DNA of 64,000 bases, taken from the NCBI GenBank assembly GCA_032622095.1, contig CP136062.1:161384875-161448874 (forward strand), read 5' to 3'. A program made the translations under genes and the position numbers. The notes under the pieces were generated by a model that worked only from the letters and a program-made list of their open reading frames with translations, had not been told where the DNA came from and did no database searches. This DNA comes from Siphonodentalium dalli. Its lineage: Eukaryota; Mollusca; Scaphopoda; Gadilida; Siphonodentaliidae. This document shows positions 26,301 to 35,300 of the stretch, in pieces. Within the stretch, counting starts at the first letter, position 1, and each line of letters starts with the position of its first letter.

Positions 26301-29300
26301 GCACTAAATCTGATAAGAATGGGTTTATTCGCCGATTGCCACCACACTTATACAATATCATCCCCATGGTATGATGAGTCTAATGGTGTGGCTTAAATCT
26401 GTCAAAAGTGGCGTTATTCGAGCCAGGGGTGCACTGAAAGCCAGAGGGACACCAAAGTTGATACGCAATATTTTTAGCACCAATTTCCACCAAAGTGATA
26501 CACATTCTTATCCATGATACGAGTCTAATCGTGTGATTTAAAGACGCCATATTGGTGATGTTTGGGTGAGAAATGGGTGTGGGGTGGGCACTAAATTTGA
26601 TCGAAATTTGTTTAGTCGCCAATTAGCACCAAACGTGCGGCCATTCGAGTCAGGGATGCATAGAGGGTGAGAGGGACACAAAACAGATAAACAATATATT
26701 TAGCGCCGATTTCCACCAGATTGATACATATTATTCTCCGTGATACGACGAATCTAATCGTGTGGTTTAGATACGCCAAATTGGTGCCATTTGGGTGAGA
26801 TATGGGGGCCCTACATGTAAATTTGATACGAAATTGTATACTCGCCATTTTTCACCAATTACATATATCTACATTTCCATAATGAGTCTAAGCGTCCGGT
26901 TTAATGATGACAAAAGTGGCGCCGCTTCAGTCTCAAATAGGAATGGAGGATAACCAAAAACTGAGAAAAAAATGTTGAGTGCCAATTACCATCAAATTCA
27001 TACACGTTCTTCTCAATTGATACGAGCTAGCAAAACAGATACATAAAAAAAAATATTGAACATATATTTATCATTTTATTTAAGAGATACACATATTCTT
27101 GCAAACTGATAGACCTCGAACCGTCAGAGGATTGCATATTAGAATGGATCAAGTATATATAGCACAATTGAGTCTGTTCCATTCAATATAAATTCTACAC
27201 AAAATTTACAATAAACCACTCAAAATCTTGCTCTGTGTCGGACACAGGTAGCTGATATACATGCATATCAACATTTCTTTTAAACTGAGAATATTTCGCC
27301 AAGATATAGCGCCATGAACAGAAGAGCACCTGCACATTTCTTTAAAGCATCTGTATCTTCATGGAGATATGATAACCAGGTGTCCTCAAAATCTTAGTCA
27401 AACCCACAAGATTGATTGATACATTGATACATATATATGTAAAACCCAATAGTCGTTTTTATGATGTTCATGTTTCACATCTTAACGTCTGACGTATTCG
27501 CAGTTGTAAATAGATAATATATCGGTGGAACGGATTAATCGCGATAAACAAAATGACAATCGACAAGGTGATCCACTATACTTATATTTCATGTATAAGA
27601 ATCATGTTTTGTGGTGTTATTTGAATATACAATTTATGAGAATACGTGTAGCACTTTGAGCAAGAGTATTTTCTATTCCCACCAAATATCCACAGCATGC
27701 AGAGAGTTTCACATCACTTAAACCTGTGCAACGCCGGGTAACCCTGCTAGTAGTGTAGTCTGCAAACAGAGGTATACACTCAGCGACCAAAGTAGTACAG
27801 ACAGGGTAGCTACTAGTTGACCAATTCGGTTGCAAATTTTTAGTAAGTTCATAGCGTCAACCCCAACGAGGAAGTCAGGTCGATCACGTACCAATAATGT
27901 GCAGATTAAATCGAACCCGACTACTTCATCATGAAGAGAACCAACGTGCATCTAAGGAGGGGGACAAGTGACACACTTTGAATGGGGCGTTTCCATGCAA
28001 ATCTCCGCAGCAAAAGTTACAGAGTTACAAACATTTCTGGATGTGACTGTGTGCGGTATATATTTAAAACAATACATATTGATCTAGCTGGTCTACTTCC
28101 AATTTGTTCCATTAGAAAGTTGTTTTTTTATATTTAAATTTTATATTGATTTTCCCAAAGTAGTTCAAGTGTTCAAATATTGACAATCTACCAAGTCCTG
28201 TGCCAGTTAAATGCCATGTCTGTTTAATAATATGGTGCTTTAGTTCCCAGACAACTTCTTCATATATAACTGTTGCTGCGGATATTAGCATTCACAATTG
28301 ATCACTTGACCTCCCCTATATTTATTAAAGAGTAGGATAGAGTGGCCGCAGTCCCCTAACGCACAAAGGGGACACATGCTCCTTTGTGCAGGAGCTGCAG
28401 ACACCTCCGATGCTGAATAAAGACCCCAGAAGGACCGGAGCCTGATTAAGCTAGTGGGTACACATAATTTAACAAGAGGTATCTCGAAACATACATACGT
28501 AGACGATTTCCGAACAAAATACGCTGAAAAGTTTGTTTCTTTTAATTTTCTATAAATTATGAGATCGTTTCATTTTAGTGCCGGTTCAATTTTTTTGTCA
28601 GTGGTCATGTAAAAATACCATTGTTGACCATGAAAAGAAAAGAATTTGCCCTCGCTCTGAAACCTTTGTTATACTACATAATTTTGAGAAAGCCGTGCGT
28701 GAAGTTTGTTTTAATATTTTCGTGTTAGTATAACGCAATATACCTTTTCCGAATATTCCATTAAAAAATAATGGCAGTTTTTTTTTATTGGGACACAATC
28801 ACAGTGTTCAATGTTGCATTATAATGACTTCAATGCGTCTTCCTGGTACTTATAGTCCAGTGAATTTATGGTTTCACCTCAAAATAATTGCAACACAAAG
28901 TTTCTCAGTGGGAATAAGTACTTTAACCCATCACAAATAATATACTATAAATCAACAAGAATCAAGAAATGCGAAATTGATGAATTTTGTGAAATAAATT
29001 TGTCAAAAGTTGGTAAAATACTCATTTTATAGCCTTTTAAGGATGTTTATAAAAAACTTCCTTTTACATGTCCTTCCATGTGTAGAGTGCACAACCCTGA
29101 TTACAGAACAGAAAACCTTTCCTAGATATGTTCAGTATTTTTTTTAGTTATGTGCCTCCAAAATTTGGAGTTGGTCTAATTTCGGAGGCTCAATTTCTCA
29201 AAATTAGTTAAAATCCATTTTTGATGGTCTTGTATTTTAAAAAATAAAGGAAAATGAAGGGATTCCTTGTTGTTTTAGTCAGTTCGTCTCTAGGTTGGGC

Positions 29301-32300
29301 ACAAAATATGATTTCTTTATGCATCTATGATTGAGACGACAAAAATATTCTTAAACAAAATGTGTGTTCCATACAAATCAATAATTATATATCCATATTC
29401 CCTGTCTTTCTCATTATCACTTAAGTATACATCGTTAAACACATTGTATTGAAGGAATTTCCCGAATCATGGTGTAGAAAATCAAATTATGGCCCTATGA
29501 ATCTTTAGAATTGACTCATCTAAAAATGCCATTTTGGGGCGTTTTTTGTTCATTTTAAAAGGTTTTTGTGTATAAATTGTAAAAACAATGTACGTTTAAT
29601 GTGCAAAATCATTTGAACTTTCCCCCTGAAACACTTTAGTGTTGAAATAAATGCCTTATGTTGGATATGTCAATGAATGTCACTGCATTTCACAAATTTT
29701 TCTGGAAACTGATGCCCAATTTGAATATCTAAAAAATGGGGTAGGGGAAACCATATTGACAAAATCTAGAAAATATGGACCTTGATGCATAAAACCTTAA
29801 CATCACCAGCTCCTACAAACCCTATTCTTTCATACAGAGTAAACTGCTTCCTGTTTTGATGCTCATATTTAGAGATACGATCCTTTTTGTTGTAACTCAA
29901 TGGCAAAATGGCGAATCATTATTTCGGGCTGGTTCTATATAACATGCTGATAAAGTTCTAAATAAACATCTAATAATTATTAAAGTACTAAACTGTTTAC
30001 CATGCAAGAATAATCTGCACAAACTGGTATAAAACAACCCTTTGTCTCCAATGACTAGAATATGGTGACAAGATCATAGCCTTTGTGATTTCACCTACCC
30101 CATTATCAACATTCAAATTTGGAGTCAGTTTCTTGAAAAATATGTGAAATCCAGCGACTGTTGATTGGCATAACCAATGTAATCATATTTTTTCCAACAC
30201 TATGTGTTTTAGGAGGAACGTTCAAATGATTCATTAAACATTAAATTCATTAAACACTAATTGTATTCATTGTTGTTTACTATTTGTGCACAAAAAAACT
30301 TTAAAATGGACAAAAACACCACAAAACAGTCCAAAATGGCATTTTTGGAAAAGAGACAATACAACGGATTCATAGGGCCATAAGTTGATTATGGCACATA
30401 TATGTGTTTAGCAATTCCAGCACAGTGTATTTAACCTAGTATAATTAAGAGGTTATGAGAAATACAGGGCATATGGATATCAATTTATTGAGTTGTGTCA
30501 TCTCAAATATGGTATTTTATCACACCAGTTCGGTGTCACAAGGCAAATTTGGCTAAGTCCATACAATGGAACACATTTTGCTTAAGAATATTTTGTCTTC
30601 TCGATCATAGATGCATAAAGAAATCATTTTTTCACAAAATTTATCAATTTCGCCTTTCTTGATCCTTTTTGATTTTTAGTATGTTGTTTATAATTTGTTA
30701 ATATACTTATTCCTGCTAAGAAACATTGTCTTGCAAATAGTTTGAGGTTTGGCACTTTATTATCATAAATGCACTGAACTAATAGGCATGAAGATCATTA
30801 TGAACATGGGAGGGAAAGGTGTTATGAGTTATGTATTCAAGCGAACATCCCAAGCAATAATAATGAGTGCTCCATCTCTCAATATCGACAACGACGTTGT
30901 ACACATCGACCCACAACTCTTGTTTCAGAGGCTTATCACTGTTGCCAAAGCGCCGACCAGAGGTAATGTAACCTGCTGTGTCAGACTTTTAGGTAGAAAA
31001 GGATTTCATTTACATACACTATCAGCAGGTGCAGTGTTGGAAGGGGCTTAATTTGGAACCAACTGATTGGGGATGGCAGGTTAAGGATGGATGGCTTAAT
31101 CCTACCAAATGTGAGGAACCACCAGCTCCAAAAGAACTACTGAACATCATTCGTTGTAAATGTAAAACGGACTGCAAAAGCAATAGGTGCACATGCCGAA
31201 AACATGGAATTATGTGTTCTATGTCTTGTGGGGAATGCCAAGGTGTTGACTGTTCGAACACACAGCCTTTCGAAATGGAGGCCTAGACTGAAAATCAGAA
31301 AGATCTATCCAGACTTATTATTTTTTCAAAATTCTATATATTTTTAATGAATTTCTATATTTTTTCTCTTTTTTAACTATTTTGCCACAAGGTTGTGACA
31401 ACTTGGTGTCATTGATACCACAACCTGGCCCAAAATTGATGGAAAATCCCATATATAACTGACTGACGACAGTCAAATTCCAACTATGGCAATTTTCTAA
31501 TGCATAAACATGTAATGTGAAATTCCATTTTTCTCTGATTTCTTGTTATTTTTACATCTTTTCACCCTAAAATATTTTGGTTATTTGCTTGTAGTAACAA
31601 CACGAAAAAAACACACAATTGTGGATATAACTATATAACAATAGTTCCAAGCTCAGTTATGACAATTTTACAACTGCATCAAGAGTTATTGTAGACTTCA
31701 AGTTTTCACTGAATTTTGGCAAATTTTTCAACTTTTGACCAAAATTTCGAAAATTTAATCGATATTTATAGAATAAAATGATACAAAATCTTGGATACAA
31801 CCTTACCACAGTTTATCATTGCCAAAATATAACAATTGTATGTTTACATCAAGAGTTATTAACAAAAAATGTTAATCTCCATTTTTCACAAATATTTCAT
31901 CATTTTCGCCACTTTTTGCCTCAAAAAGGCCATTTCGCAGGTTCAGATTTTTGTTGATTTTTAACTGAGTATACTCTATGATGCTCCCAACCAAAATAAA
32001 ACAAAATCTTTTGTGTTGCAATTATTTTGAGGTTCAGCCGTATTTTCTCATAAATGCACTGGACTATTATACTACTCGTAGAAAGGTAGTTCAAAATATG
32101 TATCGACCTATTTCGATACCGGAACAATTCAAAATCGAATATTATTATGTCTATTTTGGAGCGCACACCGCCATGTTTCTTTAACGCTGTGGCCGATTTC
32201 CAGTTGATTGCGCGCTGCTTTGGGTTAACCATTCTGCATATATCATTTGCTTTCATTCAGCTGAAATATTTGTGGCTGCTTTATTCATTTTAATACAATA

Positions 32301-35300
32301 ATGGGGCATGGTGTTATACATGTATCGTGTATTTAAAAAATTGCAACTCCACAATTATGACACAAATGAAGCTCCCTCCCATAAATTATTTGGTGATATT
32401 ATGGTATTGTTAATTTCGGACTTCACGAGTTTAAAGGGGTACTGTACGCCACATGTTGTTGTTGGTTTCTATAGTCTCCGAGTCGGAGAATAAGGTAACA
32501 ATTTTTCCATTATTTTAAAGTCTGTTGAGTACGAAGTCATGTTACGGATGACAAATTTACCGGAATGCAAAAATACAAATTGTCGTTGTCGAGTAATTTT
32601 TGTAAAGTTTTCAACCAAATGAATCAAATAAAAGTTATATTATATGCATACTAGTCCCATATAATCATTTAAGTTATTGTATCGTCGCTAGTCAGTGAGT
32701 GGCTTGAGTGTTCTCCCCGTATCATCATAATATTTTAAGCAATCGTGTGTGCGATCGGTTTAAAAATCCAGTATCCCTCAATTACTATTTTTGATTACAG
32801 TAATTCGTAATTTAATTGACGCCATTTTATGGCTCCAGTCATAAATTCAATTTATATCAAATTATTAACTTTTAAATTATTAAATTTTAAGATAGCCTAT
32901 TAACCTGAGCGTTTACAGAATACATCTTCGACTCAAATTACTTATGTTTCTATATATTATCGATATTAGATCGTTGTTGTCACCGGAAATTTAATGAAAA
33001 TGGCGTACAGTACCCCTTTAATGTCAGTGCTAATTTTTTGACAATTATTTCATTGTTTATCTACATTTGTTTGACTCTATTAGAGTTGTGTTTCGTTTCT
33101 ATGGTATTCGCGTTAGGTTCGTTTCTTTGTTAGATTAGGCTTTCGCGAAATTACAACATTTCTTTGTATTAATCAGTGGGCTATTCTTATGCAACTTGTT
33201 AATTCTTGCCCAAGCATGTGTTCATTAATTACCATTCATCGCACGTATTCTGAGCTTTACTTTTAATAATAACTTATTTGTCAAACTGCTAATGCCATTG
33301 TAGTGATCGGATATTTTATATGCAAATCTGTTAATCTAATCTCGCGTCGTTAATTCACACCTGTTCATGCTTTGTATATAAGAATTTGTAAAACTGTGAT
33401 ATGACGCTTTTATGTTTTGGAACTCCAATATTCAGTCACGTTTCATCTATTACAACTGGAGTTCCAATTGTTTTGGTGGATTCCAACTATACCGGAATGT
33501 CCGTATATGTCTATTGTGAAAATAAATGCTAAATCCCCAGAACGACTACAACTTCTTACTGTACCAAAAACAGCTCTACCAAAGTGTTGGAGAATTCGGG
33601 ACAGTGACCTTTTGGCTCGCTGTAATATACACGATCCTGGTGGAACTGAAACAAGATGATACCAAACAACATTCTAAACCTTCTGGCGACATTTGATATC
33701 GGACAACACAGTTTAAATTGGAGTTTCAACACGACCAACGGTAATCTCAACTTAATTTTGAATTGGACGAAACCAACATTACCGAAGAACAAATCACCAT
33801 CGAACAGAGCAAGGGACAAAGCTAGAATGGATTGTTTTAACGAAAGAAAACAGCGTGGACAGGATGATGATGCCATAATGTGTGCGGTTTCAACACAATT
33901 GGAGAACATGCCGATTGCGGAGACTGTGAGTACCCAAACCAGCATATGTTCCAAAACAGATTTCGGTGTTAATGCAATTCCACGTACAACCGAACGCTAC
34001 TCACAAACATCCAATTATACTCAGGACATTGGAATAATGGTTTCGCCTTCTGCTACTGTGTCAACTGTTGAAGCTATAATTCCTTCTTTTCTTGCGACTA
34101 CAATCATCGAAAGTTCAACTGAAACTGATAAAACGCCCTGTTTCATGGCTCGCAGATCTGAAAAAACAAGGCCCGGTAGCCGAGAAAGTCCTAAGATCAC
34201 GGACCTACAATAGCGCGCTCCAATTTTTAGTAAAGTAGGAAGGTGAATCGGTAAAAAGTGCTACATGGGTTAACGGAGACAATCTTGACATCTACGCACA
34301 TGACTATATTATTGATAACCCAACTAATATAGCGGGAAAGCAATCATCGAAGGGAGCCGGACATCCAGCAACTCTGATATACGGTCCACCAAGGGACCCG
34401 GATGAAATATGCGAGGTTCAAGATATGTACAAGACATCTGACGGAAAAGATTTATGGACTGTGCAATATTACGATTTGGAGCGTCGTGTAGTTGCAGCAA
34501 GCTCTATTCCTAATTTCATTCAGGAGGAACTAATAGAACACTAAACAATTCCGGATCACTGAAATCTGTATCCAACTCGGCAGAATATTAAAAAAAAAAA
34601 ACAGCAATAACTTTGGATTATAACCATTTCCTGTTTCATAACGAAATTGCAGGAGCAATTTCACCCCGAAGAAGAAGGTACTATGGTATTGTTAATTTCG
34701 GACTTCACGAGTTTAATGTCAGTGCTAATTTTTTGACAATTATTTCATTGTTTATCTACATTTGTTTGACTCTATCAGAGGTGTGTTTCGTTTCTATGGT
34801 ATTCGCGTTAGGTTCGTTTCTTTGTTAGATTAGGCTTTCGCGAAATTACAACATTTCTTTGTATTAATCAGCGGGCTATTCTTATGCAACTTGTTAATTC
34901 TTGCCCAAGCATGTGCTCATTAATTACCATTCATCGCACGTATTCTAAGCTTTACTTTTAATAATAACTTATTTGTCAAACTGCTAATGCCATTGTAGTG
35001 ATCGGATATTTTATATGCAAATCTGGTAATCTAATCTCGCGTCGTTAATTCACACCTGTTCATGCTTTGTATATAAGAATTTGTAAAACTGTGATATGAC
35101 ACTGTTATGTTTTGGAACTCCAATATTCAGTCACGTTTCACCTATTACAACTGGAGTTCCAATTGTTTTGGTGGATTCCAACTATACCGGAATGTCCGTA
35201 TATGTCTATTGTGAAAATAAATGCTAATTCCCCAGAACGACTACAACTTCTTACTGTACCAAAAACAGCTCTACCAAAATATGTTTGTTACGTGAAATAT

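Larger units (their letters stand above)
32397..35278 (+). mobile_element. Compact LTR retrotransposon carrying a nested MITE
   Basis: Direct repeats 32397-33583 and 34679-35278 are both 600 bp once the nested MITE and one TTAA are removed. They differ at roughly 10-12 sites (about 98 percent). Each repeat has a TATA box (TATATAAG) and a downstream AATAAA, as U3-R-U5 would. A purine tract GAAGAAGAAGG ends just before the right repeat. TGGAGAATTCGGGAC, five bases inside the left repeat, is a candidate primer-binding site. If the repeats are trimmed to TATGG...CCAAA, ATAT flanks both ends, a possible 4-bp target duplication. Gag and Pol are not recognised in the 1.1-kb interior, so the element is probably non-autonomous. 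Confidence 0.75.

Noticed and set aside
27718-27951. Minus-strand frame resembling a retroelement protease region
   Set aside because: The DFLVGVDAMN phrase is suggestive, but no catalytic motif or neighbouring Gag-Pol sequence was found.
32435-33017. piggyBac-type MITE
   Set aside because: The TTAA duplication fits, but piggyBac ends normally start with CC; AGG/CCT ends fit Kolobok better. The superfamily is left open.
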